A DNA stretch of 7,670 nucleotides, taken from contig JBAVTG010000223.1 in assembly GCA_049696015.1 (NCBI GenBank), positions 1 through 7,670 on the forward strand, written 5' to 3'. A program made the position numbers and the translations under genes. Each line of letters opens with the position of its first letter. Within the stretch, counting starts at the first letter, position 1. Shown here in pieces: positions 1 to 6,088 of this stretch. A model generated the notes under the pieces. It did no database searches. It saw nothing but the letters and a program-made list of their open reading frames with translations, and was not told the origin of the DNA. Source of the DNA: JANMEX01 sp049696015 (lineage in GTDB: Bacteria > Pseudomonadota > Alphaproteobacteria > Rhizobiales > Rhizobiaceae).

Positions 1-375
1 CAATTCTCGCCGCTCTATCCCGATGAGATGAAGCTGTTCGACAAGGTCAACACCATCGTCAAGCGCATCTACCGCGGGTCCGAAGCCATCGCCGACAAGA
101 GCGTGCGCGACCAGCTGCACGCCTGGGAAGCGGCGGGCTACGGCCATCTGCCGGTGTGCATGGCGAAAACGCAGTATTCCTTCTCGACCGATCCGAATCT
201 GCGCGGCGCGCCGGAGGGCCATGTCGTGCCGGTGCGCGAAGTGCGGCTCTCTGCGGGAGCGGGGTTCGTCGTGGTCGTTTGCGGCGAGATCATGACCATG
301 CCGGGGCTGCCGAAAGCGCCAAGTTCAGAGAAGATTTTCCTCAATGAGATGGGGCAGATCGAAGGGCTTTTTTAG
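1..375 (+). CDS. fhs: Formate--tetrahydrofolate ligase, C-terminal part (5' end outside window)
   Basis: This is the last 124 residues of formyltetrahydrofolate synthetase, a cytoplasmic enzyme that makes 10-formyl-tetrahydrofolate from formate, ATP and tetrahydrofolate. The reading frame is open from base 1 and ends at TAG 373-375. The family is about 555 residues long, so roughly three quarters of the gene lies upstream of the window. Conserved C-terminal stretches are present: MAKTQYSFS, then VREVRLSAGAGF, then GEIMTMPGLPK, ending in IEGLF. An ATG at base 28 lies inside the domain and is not the real start. A hand count of bases 61-120 gives about 67% GC, higher than every gene downstream. 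The gene converges on the pentapeptide-repeat gene, leaving a 38-base gap. Identification is firm; nothing links it functionally to the dehydrogenase/TRAP genes except a loose one-carbon theme. Confidence 0.96.
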   Translation, partial: QFSPLYPDEMKLFDKVNTIVKRIYRGSEAIADKSVRDQLHAWEAAGYGHLPVCMAKTQYSFSTDPNLRGAPEGHVVPVREVRLSAGAGFVVVVCGEIMTMPGLPKAPSSEKIFLNEMGQIEGLF

Positions 376-386
376 GCGCTTATGCC

Positions 387-421
387 GGCGGCGAGGTATT
401 GCCGTCGCCTGCCCTACTTTT
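387..421 (+). terminator. Weak hairpin after fhs, possible terminator
   Basis: A 7-bp stem (387-393 with 403-409, including one G-U pair) and a 9-base loop lie in the short convergent gap. A T4 tract (418-421) follows about eight bases later, inside the end of the opposing gene. The distance from stem to T tract is longer than in a classical intrinsic terminator, so this is only a candidate for ending the fhs transcript. No matching T tract is seen for the opposite strand. Confidence 0.3.
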
Positions 422-2558
422 GCGCGCACAAGGCAAAGGCAGCGTTTTGGGGGCTATCGTTTGGCAACAGCGCTTCGCATTGATCGGGTTCTGACGCCCA
501 ATCGGCGAGAAATTCCTTTATGGCGGCTGACTCTCGCCTGACGAAGCCATCCTCGCCTGCAGCTCCTGGGCAATTGGCCGTATCAAAGAGACGCCGCGCA
601 AGAGAAGGCAAATAGGGATTTGCAAAAATCTTCCCATTTTTGTCTCGGCCGCGCACAAAAATGGACCTGAGGAAAAAGTCTGTGGCTCGCTGAGTGCTTT
701 CCTCTGCACATATGGCGTTTGCCAAGAAATCCATGCGAGCCCGCCATTCGGGGGTGAGCCACATGGGGTCTCTGATCTCACCTGGCAATTTGACCGCCGA
801 AGTTGCGATCTCTTGCCATCTCCCTTCGACATCCACGCTTTCGACAGGGTAGCCATTGGACCGTTGGATAACGCTCCTCCTGACAAGATTTTTGTGTCCC
901 GGTTCCACGATACTTTCAACAATTGTTGCCAAAAATTGTGCGCTATCCAGTTGAGGCGGAGTCTCGCCACCAAGGCCATTCGCAGTTTCGATAAGCGCGT
1001 AGTCCCACTTGGTCTCGGCGTTGATCAGGGAGTGGCGGATATCAGGATCGATAAATGTTGCACCGCTAAAGTCTGCGCTTTCGAGATTGGCTCCTGCAAA
1101 TCTTGTTCTGTAAAAAACGGCAAGCGGGAATTCCGCACCTGAAAAACTCGCCCCATTCGCATCTGTGTCACGAAAAGTCGCGCCGCGTAGATTTGCCTGA
1201 TCAAAAACGGCAAGGCGAATGTTTGCCCTTGAAAGGTTGGCTCCTTCAAGATTTGCAGATTCAAGTCTGGCATTTTGCAAATTTACGGCACTCAAGTCTG
1301 AGTTTATCAGAATGGCGCCATTCAAAGACGTTCCGCTCAGATTTGCACCGGTCAAATTTGTATCCGACAGATCGTAAAAGTCCAGATTTACGCCCGCCAG
1401 ATTGACCTTCTCGAGGTTCAATCCCTTGAATATTTTTTGGCAATTTCGAACCAATTTGATATTTGGTTTCAAAAGACTGACACCACACTTATTTCTCCAA
1501 CCGTATATGCGGGCGCCGTTGAAAGAAGCGCCGGTTAAATTACTTCTGCTAAAATCAAAGTAACGCATGTCCGATCGGTCAAAAACTGCGTTCTGAAGAT
1601 TTCTCTCGCGGACACTAAAGGTGGTTTCAATTTCGGATTCGCCTGCGCCCTGTTCCTTTGCTGCTTTCAAGGCTCTTGAGAGATTTTCGTCATCAACAAA
1701 ATCAATGTCAGACAATATCAATCGGTTTGGGGGCCGCAGGGACGAGAATGCCTCCAGAAAAATTGCTGACCTTTCGCCGGGGAATACCAGGAAAAAAACC
1801 GACAAAGCTGCCGCGGCAAAAAATGCAACGGCCTTTGAACGATGCGAAAAAGTGGACGAGTCTGAAATGGATCCGCTATTTATTTTGGGCCAGAAATGCC
1901 AAACCGCAACCATATCTCCCAACAGCGAAAGGCGGTGCACCCAAGTCACAGCTTCGTGATGGTAGGGCAGAAATTGCAACTGGATCAAGCCAAGCAAAAT
2001 AAATGGCCCGATCACAACCGTAATCAATACTGACGACCGCAATACCCAGCCGATTGACCCGTGCCGGTTCATGTCTGGCGCTGCAAGCATCTGGACGGGA
2101 AAGAAATTCGGCAGATTCAGCCGGTGTTGGTCAGCAATGCGATCGCGCTCTTGAGGGTCCTTTTCATTCGCCAGAGTGGTCTCCAGCCGGGTCGTCCATG
2201 CTCTCACATTGTCGGACATTATTTTGAGATTCAGGAGCAGGTAGATGTGCACGATGAGGTAGAGCAGCGGCGCCAGCCAGAAGAAGACAACGAGCGGCAC
2301 ATCAACAAGAAGCAAAGGGAGTTTCAGCGGCTTCTCAAGGAAGAGATCGACATGCGTCACCGATCCGACAGCCACCATCAGATAGGCGCTGAGCGAGATG
2401 AAGGAAATCCACAAGCCGCGGGTCATGGAGACGGCATCATCGAGCGCTTTGCGGGCCACGCCGAGATCGCTCGCCTGGTGGCGCAGCTCCTCAAGCTGTC
2501 TTGTGCCCTCGTCAGGCTTTGCGACAGTCTTCCGAGGTTCCCGCGCCATCGCCGCCAT
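414..2558 (-). CDS. Membrane-anchored pentapeptide-repeat protein
   Basis: This encodes 714 residues. The N-terminal third is a membrane domain with hydrophobic segments near residues 48-69, 81-108, 171-195, 205-222 and 243-262. The segment between the second and third (about 112-168) is polar and charged. Pentapeptide repeats of the A(D/N)LxX type then occupy roughly 319-350 and 379-505, for example NLTGANLSGTSLNGA and NLEGANLSRA. A non-repeat insert at about 351-378 carries Cys358 and Cys373. Repeats of this kind fold as a right-handed quadrilateral beta-helix. The C-terminal ~200 residues, including WLTPEWRARMDFLANAIC, match no domain I recognise. There is no catalytic motif, so the function is unknown; a scaffold or protein-binding role at the inner membrane is inference. 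The gene is monocistronic here, transcribed away from the sugar dehydrogenase gene. The start may be the internal ATG at 2549 (see the RBS entry). GC falls from about 62% in the membrane-domain part to about 33-45% in samples of the repeat part. Confidence 0.9.
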   Translation of the reverse strand: MAAMAREPRKTVAKPDEGTRQLEELRHQASDLGVARKALDDAVSMTRGLWISFISLSAYLMVAVGSVTHVDLFLEKPLKLPLLLVDVPLVVFFWLAPLLYLIVHIYLLLNLKIMSDNVRAWTTRLETTLANEKDPQERDRIADQHRLNLPNFFPVQMLAAPDMNRHGSIGWVLRSSVLITVVIGPFILLGLIQLQFLPYHHEAVTWVHRLSLLGDMVAVWHFWPKINSGSISDSSTFSHRSKAVAFFAAAALSVFFLVFPGERSAIFLEAFSSLRPPNRLILSDIDFVDDENLSRALKAAKEQGAGESEIETTFSVRERNLQNAVFDRSDMRYFDFSRSNLTGASFNGARIYGWRNKCGVSLLKPNIKLVRNCQKIFKGLNLEKVNLAGVNLDFYDLSDTNLTGANLSGTSLNGAILINSDLSAVNLQNARLESANLEGANLSRANIRLAVFDQANLRGATFRDTDANGASFSGAEFPLAVFYRTRFAGANLESADFSGATFIDPDIRHSLINAETKWDYALIETANGLGGETPPQLDSAQFLATIVESIVEPGHKNLVRRSVIQRSNGYPVESVDVEGRWQEIATSAVKLPGEIRDPMWLTPEWRARMDFLANAICAEESTQRATDFFLRSIFVRGRDKNGKIFANPYLPSLARRLFDTANCPGAAGEDGFVRRESAAIKEFLADWASEPDQCEALLPNDSPQNAAFALCAQK

Positions 2559-2566
2559 GCCTCCCT
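2547..2566 (-). promoter_or_regulatory. Ribosome binding site that questions the start of the pentapeptide gene
   Basis: On the minus strand AGGGAGG (2566-2560) ends only one base before the ATG at 2558-2556 but ten bases before the in-frame ATG at 2549-2547. One base is too close for normal Shine-Dalgarno pairing, and ten is within the usual range. The fourth codon is therefore the better start, giving 711 rather than 714 residues. The difference does not affect any domain. Confidence 0.55.
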
Positions 2567-2754
2567 GCGCGGATGTTAGTTGAGATTGGCGATGGGTTCA
2601 ATGCTGAAGGGAGCGGACGCCGGCATTCCGCTGACGCGCCTGTTTGCGCGCCGTGCCGTGCGATGGCGCACTTTCTTTGCAAAAATGCAACTATAGATAG
2701 TGTTTCAATGAAATAGTCGTTTACAAATACCCGTAAAAGTTTATTCATTGATTC

Positions 2755-2887
2755 GAGGCACTCTTGAAACGTGCCCAGTTCACAGGTCTTCGGGTTCCCC
2801 TGCTTTCTCCCGCTGTCCTGTGTTCCGCCTGGCCAGGCGCCAAATGGAAGCCCGGACTTTCCGCCCATTGTCCGGGCTTCCGATTTT
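2755..2887 (+). ncRNA. Candidate structured small RNA (unidentified)
   Basis: Several inverted repeats follow one another on this strand: GGCAC/GTGCC (2757-2761 with 2771-2775), CACAGG/CCTGTG (2781-2786 with 2817-2822), a self-complementary GCCTGGCCAGGC (2827-2838), and a 12-bp perfect hairpin ending in T4 (2846-2887). Upstream, TTTACA at 2720-2725 and TATTCA at 2742-2747 have 16-base spacing and could form a weak promoter, placing the 5' end near 2755. No upstream gene on this strand would need the terminator. I do not recognise an RNA family. It could also be a protective terminator or an isolated repeat, so confidence is low. Confidence 0.3.
2846..2887 (+). terminator. Strong GC-rich hairpin with short T tract
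   Basis: GGAAGCCCGGAC (2846-2857) pairs perfectly with GTCCGGGCTTCC (2870-2881) over 12 bp across a 12-base loop. GA and T4 (2884-2887) follow. The shape is that of an intrinsic terminator on the plus strand, although the T tract is short. No protein gene on this strand lies between 2559 and the hairpin, so it would end a small RNA or block read-through into the operon promoter region. Confidence 0.5.
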
Positions 2888-2979
2888 GCGCGATTGCCGC
2901 GTGCAGCCACGCTGGGGCCAGTCCTTTATTCCCGAACCTGAATTCAGATTCTGACGCGGACTCACGTGCCGGCTGATTT

Positions 2980-2994
2980 TATCAACCGTTGATA
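2980..2994. repeat. Palindrome TATCAAC-C-GTTGATA upstream of the operon
   Basis: A perfect 7-bp inverted repeat with a single central base lies four bases upstream of the candidate -35 hexamer at 2998. This is typical of a dimeric regulator site, but no regulator gene is present in the window, so the protein cannot be named. Confidence 0.4.
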
Positions 2995-2997
2995 TGG

Positions 2998-3026
2998 TTG
3001 TCAGCGGCTACAGTTTCTGTAATACT
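2998..3026 (+). promoter_or_regulatory. Candidate sigma-70 promoter of the dehydrogenase-TRAP operon
   Basis: TTGTCA (2998-3003) matches five of six bases of the -35 consensus. It is 17 bases from AATACT (3021-3026), which matches four of six bases of the -10 consensus. A perfect short palindrome, TACAG-TTT-CTGTA (3009-3021), fills most of the spacer and could be an operator. A rival -10-like GATAAT at 3051-3056 has no well-placed -35. With transcription starting near 3033, the leader would be about 120 bases long and include the palindrome at 3100-3119. Confidence 0.35.
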
Positions 3027-3099
3027 CATTAAGTTGTAAGAGAAAACAAAGATAATCGTTGCGATCACTGCACCATTTTCCAAGGATTTGTGGAATATG

Positions 3100-3119
3100 T
3101 GTAGTAACCGGATACTACA
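3100..3119. promoter_or_regulatory. 20-base near-perfect palindrome, likely operator
   Basis: TGTAGTA (3100-3106) and TACTACA (3113-3119) are exact inverted copies around ACCGGA, whose core CCGG is itself symmetric. Only the A/A pair flanking the core breaks full symmetry. The site ends 20 bases before the GGGAGG ribosome binding site of the first operon gene. Its size and CG-centred symmetry resemble LacI-family operators, though other dimeric helix-turn-helix regulators such as GntR types use comparable sites. A position downstream of the candidate promoter would suit a repressor. The family assignment is inference. Confidence 0.5.
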
Positions 3120-3150
3120 ATTACTTCAATTGATCTGATGGGAGGACAAC

Positions 3151-4401
3151 ATGATCAAGAAAATTGCTCTGGCCCTTTCTTGCAGTGCAGCATTGTTTGC
3201 TGCAAGCGCGTTGGCCCAGGATGCCAATCTCGAAAAGCTTGGCGGATTCAAGACTACAGGCACGCCGATGATGGTGCCAATTCCGCAGACCGGCGAAAAC
3301 GCCGAGGCGCTGAAGGCCATTGCCGCCAAGATCAAGGTGCCGGAAGGCTTCAAGGTCAGCCTTTATGCGGTCGTTCCTGACGCGCGGCACATGGCCGTCG
3401 GGCCGCAAGGTGTCGTCACCTATATCGGCACGCGCAAGGAAAAAGCCTACACGATGACGGACCGCAACAAGGACGGCGTGGCCGACGACGTCAAGGAATT
3501 CCTTCCATCCGTGAAAATGGCTGTTCCGAACGGCATGTGCTTCTCGAAGGATGGACATCTCTTCGTTGTGGAGCAGAACCGCGTGCTTTGGGCGCCGGCT
3601 GCCGAATTCTTTTATGAAGGACCGGATGCTGCCGTCTTCGCGATCGTTCCGCAGGGCAAGCTTATTCCGCCAGAAGAAGAGAGCTTCAACCACACTGCAC
3701 GCACATGCCGTGTTGGACCGGATGGCCGCCTTTACATCACACTCGGCCAGCCCTTCAACGTGCCGGCTCCTGAAAAGGCAGACCTGTACAAGCAGTGGGG
3801 CATTGGCGGCGTGATCAGCATCAAGACGGATGGAACAGACCGTCAGGTTGAGGCGCTCGGCATGCGCAATCCGCTGGGCATCGACTTCAGCCCGAAGGAC
3901 AAGACCATGTGGGTGAACGACAACCAGGTTGACGGCATGGGCGACCTGATCCCCGCCGGGGAGACCAACCAGGTTACAGCCAAGGGCCAGCATTTCGGCT
4001 TTCCGTGGTTCGGCGGCGGCAAGACCCGCACCAATGAATACAAGGACACTGAGCCGCCAGCAGGCCATATCTTCCCGGCAATCGAGCATGACGCCCACGC
4101 AGCGGACCTTGGTCTCGCGTTCTACACCGGCAAGTCATTCCCGGAAAAATACCGCGGCGGCCTGTTCACGGCCCAGCACGGTTCCTGGAACCGCACGGAA
4201 CCGGTTGGCGCGCGTGTCCTCTTCCACTCGTTGAAGCCGGATGGCACCTATGACAAGACGGAAGTCTTTGCCGATGGCTGGCTGAACGAGAACGGGGAAT
4301 ATCTGGGCCGTCCGGTTGACGTTCAGTTTCTGAGAGATGGTTCGATGCTCGTGTCGGATGATTTCGCGGGAGCAGTCTGGCGGATTTCATACGGCGGATG
4401 A
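3151..4401 (+). CDS. Secreted PQQ-dependent sugar dehydrogenase (glucose/sorbosone dehydrogenase family)
   Basis: This encodes 416 residues. GGGAGG (3140-3145) is five bases before the ATG. A Sec signal peptide covers residues 1-22 (MIKK, hydrophobic core, SALA|QD), placing the protein in the periplasm. The rest reads as a six-bladed beta-propeller of the soluble aldose sugar/L-sorbosone dehydrogenase family. Visible landmarks are VGPDGRLYITLG (188-199) preceded by His181, which lines up with the catalytic-base histidine of soluble glucose dehydrogenase; GMRNPLG (237-243), whose Arg239-Asn240 match the PQQ-binding Arg-Asn pair; QHGSWNR (342-348) and VSDD (401-404), typical of sorbosone dehydrogenase-like members. 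A calcium-loop-like DRNKDGVADD lies at 104-113. Known relatives oxidise aldoses or aldehydes to lactones or acids using PQQ and calcium. The substrate here is not readable. The adjacent cytochrome c gene fits as electron acceptor. No PQQ biosynthesis genes are in the window. Confidence 0.88.
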   Translation: MIKKIALALSCSAALFAASALAQDANLEKLGGFKTTGTPMMVPIPQTGENAEALKAIAAKIKVPEGFKVSLYAVVPDARHMAVGPQGVVTYIGTRKEKAYTMTDRNKDGVADDVKEFLPSVKMAVPNGMCFSKDGHLFVVEQNRVLWAPAAEFFYEGPDAAVFAIVPQGKLIPPEEESFNHTARTCRVGPDGRLYITLGQPFNVPAPEKADLYKQWGIGGVISIKTDGTDRQVEALGMRNPLGIDFSPKDKTMWVNDNQVDGMGDLIPAGETNQVTAKGQHFGFPWFGGGKTRTNEYKDTEPPAGHIFPAIEHDAHAADLGLAFYTGKSFPEKYRGGLFTAQHGSWNRTEPVGARVLFHSLKPDGTYDKTEVFADGWLNENGEYLGRPVDVQFLRDGSMLVSDDFAGAVWRISYGG

Positions 4402-4415
4402 TCCTAGGCGCAATG

Positions 4416-4457
4416 AGGCTGCGTGACCAACGCTGTTTGGCTGCGCAGCCTTTCTTT
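4416..4457 (+). terminator. Intercistronic hairpin with U-rich tail between dehydrogenase and cytochrome genes
   Basis: AGGCTGCG (4416-4423) pairs perfectly with CGCAGCCT (4444-4451). Above a small internal loop, CCAA (4427-4430) pairs with TTGG (4437-4440). The tract TTTCTTT (4451-4457) follows directly. The structure lies 14 bases after the dehydrogenase stop and just before the ribosome binding site of the cytochrome gene. It looks like a partial terminator or mRNA-stabilising hairpin that could make the dehydrogenase message more abundant than the downstream genes. Confidence 0.5.
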
Positions 4458-4470
4458 CAAAGGGGAACTC

Positions 4471-4797
4471 ATGGTGCGGCCACTTCTCTACAGCAGTGTC
4501 ATATTACTGATTGCGATTTCAAATGCGGCTGCCGCGGGAGACCCCGTCGCCGGCCGTAAAGCGGCTGTGAAATGCCAAGCCTGCCATGGTGTTGACGGGC
4601 AGTCCAAGAATCCGGAGGCTCCGCACATATCCGGCCAGGTGGAACGCTACATCATCAAGGCGCTGAAGCGGTACCAAAGCGGCGAACGCCAGGACCCGAT
4701 GATGTCCATGATCGTCAAGCAGTTGAACGAGGAAGATATCGCCAATGTTGCGGCCTACTACTCCTCAATCAAGGTTACTGTCGAAAAGCCAAAATAG
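4471..4797 (+). CDS. Small periplasmic class I c-type cytochrome
   Basis: This encodes 108 residues. I chose ATG 4471 because AGGGG (4461-4465) lies five bases upstream and the product then begins directly with a Sec signal peptide (residues 1-22, cleavage about NAAAA|GDP). A GTG at 4423 in the same frame would add 16 residues, overlap the hairpin and spoil the signal peptide. The mature protein is about 86 residues with one heme site, CQACH (35-39). The distal methionine ligand should come from the DPMMSMI stretch (Met77, Met78 or Met80), followed by the usual C-terminal helix (LNEEDIANVAAYYSSI). This is the c553/cytochrome c4-half type. It lacks a membrane anchor, so it is likely a soluble electron shuttle. 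Placed between a quinoprotein dehydrogenase and a transporter, it probably carries electrons from the dehydrogenase to a terminal oxidase; this is inference from neighbourhood. Confidence 0.9.
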   Translation: MVRPLLYSSVILLIAISNAAAAGDPVAGRKAAVKCQACHGVDGQSKNPEAPHISGQVERYIIKALKRYQSGERQDPMMSMIVKQLNEEDIANVAAYYSSIKVTVEKPK

Positions 4798-4884
4798 AAC
4801 TTTAGTCACAGTTGCAGAACGGGACATCACGGGTCACAATGAAACAAAAGCGCTTGGGAGAGCGTTACAAGGGAGGAACTAACC

Positions 4885-6000
4885 ATGACAGATACAGCCG
4901 AACCGACGGCCAATGGCCGCCGCGCATTTCTCAAGGGCGGCGCAGTTGCCGCCGCCGCTTCGCTTGCGATGCCAAGCGTGGCGCGGGCGCAGGAAGTCGC
5001 CGTCTTCAAATTCCAGAGCACATGGCCGGCCAAGGATATCTTCCATGAGTTTGCCTCAGATTTTGTGACCCGCGTCAATGAAATGGGCGGCGGCCGGCTC
5101 AAGTTTGAGTTGCTTGCCTCGGGTGCAGTTGCCAAGGCTCTGGAAGTTCATGACGCGGTGCTCGCCGGAACGCTTGATGGCGGCCATGGCGTGACCGCTT
5201 ACTGGTATGGCAAGCACAAGGCCTATTCGCTCTTCGGCACACCGCCTGCCTGGGGCTGGCGCGCCAACCAGATGATCGGCTGGATGAAATATGGCGGCGG
5301 ACAGGCGCTGTATGACGAGCTGGTGCAGCAAGTTCTCGGCCTCAATCTGGTCGGCTTCCTGACCGGACCGATGCCGACGCAGCCGCTCGGCTGGTTCAAG
5401 AACGAAATCACTGACGCGGCGCAGCTGACGGGCCTGAAATACCGCACGGTTGGACTCTCTGCCGATCTGTTCAAGCAGATGGGCGCAGCGGTGACAATCA
5501 TGGGCGGCGGCGAAATTGTGCCTGCGATGGACCGCGGCCTGCTCGACGCTGCCGAGTTCAACAATCCGACATCCGACAAGCTGCTTGGCTTCCCGGATGT
5601 GTCGAAGGATTACATGCTGCAGAGCTATCACCAGTCTGCCGAATGTTTCGAAATCATCTTGAACAAGACCAAGTTCGATGCGCTGGCCCCGGATCTGCAG
5701 GCTATCATCAAATATGCGGTTGAATCCTCGTCGCAGGACATGAGCTGGAAGGCCATGGACCGCTATTCGACAAGCCTCCAGGAATTGCGGGACGCTGGCG
5801 TCAAGATCCACAAAACGCCGGATTCGGTCCTTCAGGCGCAGTTGGCCGCGTGGGACGCTGTCATCACCGCACAGTCAGCCGAGCCGTTCTTCGCCAAGGT
5901 GGTCGAAAGCCAGAAGGCTTGGGCCAAGCGGGTCGTCGGCACGCAGTTCGACATGGAAGTGGACCAGCGCATGGCCTACGACCACTTCTTCAAGGCATAA
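4885..6000 (+). CDS. TRAP transporter solute-binding protein (DctP type), Tat-exported
   Basis: This encodes 371 residues, with GGGAGG (4871-4876) eight bases before the ATG. The N-terminus has a twin-arginine signal: GRRAFLKGG (11-19), a weakly hydrophobic Ala-rich stretch, and ARA|QE cleavage near residue 35. The body is a DctP-family periplasmic binding protein, closest by eye to the mannitol/chloroaromatic (FcbT1) and keto-acid (TakP) branch. GLKYRTVG (183-190) carries Arg187, the position of the invariant arginine that binds the substrate carboxylate. DAAEFNNPTSDKLLGF (221-236) corresponds to the family's second signature. There Phe225 stands where TakP-like proteins have Trp next to the metal-contacting Glu, possibly altering the binding site. 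It captures a substrate, most likely a carboxylate, and delivers it to the permeases encoded next. The substrate is unknown. Confidence 0.92.
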   Translation: MTDTAEPTANGRRAFLKGGAVAAAASLAMPSVARAQEVAVFKFQSTWPAKDIFHEFASDFVTRVNEMGGGRLKFELLASGAVAKALEVHDAVLAGTLDGGHGVTAYWYGKHKAYSLFGTPPAWGWRANQMIGWMKYGGGQALYDELVQQVLGLNLVGFLTGPMPTQPLGWFKNEITDAAQLTGLKYRTVGLSADLFKQMGAAVTIMGGGEIVPAMDRGLLDAAEFNNPTSDKLLGFPDVSKDYMLQSYHQSAECFEIILNKTKFDALAPDLQAIIKYAVESSSQDMSWKAMDRYSTSLQELRDAGVKIHKTPDSVLQAQLAAWDAVITAQSAEPFFAKVVESQKAWAKRVVGTQFDMEVDQRMAYDHFFKA

Positions 6001-6027
6001 CTTTCAGTTGAGCAAGGCTTAAGAACG

Positions 6028-6060
6028 CGGGGGCGGACATATCGTCCGCCTCCGGTTTCT
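6028..6060 (+). terminator. GC-rich intercistronic hairpin between binding-protein and permease genes
   Basis: Bases 6028-6038 pair with 6044-6054 over 11 bp (one G-U pair) around a five-base ATATC loop. GTTTCT (6055-6060) follows. The hairpin starts 28 bases after the binding-protein stop. Such structures between binding-protein and permease genes commonly stop part of the transcripts or protect the upstream message, giving more binding protein than permease. That role is inferred from position and shape. Confidence 0.55.
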
Positions 6061-6088
6061 GAATTGAAATCATGGGGAGCCAGCGGTC

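Larger units (their letters stand above)
2559..3150. other. Divergent intergenic region without a protein gene
   Basis: About 590 bases separate the leftward pentapeptide gene from the rightward dehydrogenase gene. No open frame here has both a plausible ribosome binding site and a recognisable protein. The region has three parts. Bases 2559-2745 should hold the leftward promoter; a weak -10-like TATAGT is at 2695-2690 on the minus strand, but no good -35 could be paired with it. Bases 2755-2887 hold consecutive hairpins ending in a terminator-like structure. Bases 2940-3140 are AT-rich (20 of 60 bases G+C at 3001-3060) and carry palindromes and candidate promoter elements for the operon. Confidence 0.7.

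Noticed and set aside
1025..1620. The repetitive pentapeptide-coding stretch as a possible CRISPR or tandem DNA repeat
   Set aside because: The periodicity is at protein level (A(D/N)LxX). The DNA copies are divergent, with no constant-length repeats and spacers.
2061..2579. Open frame of 172 codons on the plus strand opposite the membrane-domain part of the pentapeptide gene
   Set aside because: The opposite strand has clear transmembrane segments and continuous coding with a ribosome binding site; this frame gives a low-complexity Arg/His-rich product.
2559..3150. tRNA or insertion sequence in the intergenic region
   Set aside because: No cloverleaf with a GGTTCGA-type T arm, no transposase frame and no paired terminal inverted repeats with target duplications were found.
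3121..4098. Long open frame on the minus strand opposite the sugar dehydrogenase gene (325 codons)
   Set aside because: It lies antisense to a clearly recognised gene, its product looks like no known family, and it has no convincing ribosome binding site. It is a by-product of GC-biased codon use.
4423..4470. Upstream GTG start for the cytochrome gene
   Set aside because: It falls inside the hairpin stem, adds a polar N-terminus before the signal peptide and lacks the well-placed AGGGG seen before ATG 4471.
4798..4884. Hairpin between the cytochrome and binding-protein genes (GCGCT/AGCGT near 4851-4866)
   Set aside because: Only about five pairs including a wobble and no T tract; too weak to call, unlike the hairpins at the junctions on either side.
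5056..5811. Open frame of 251 codons on the minus strand opposite the TRAP binding-protein gene
   Set aside because: Antisense to a firm gene, with a product rich in His, Arg and Ala and lacking any domain pattern.
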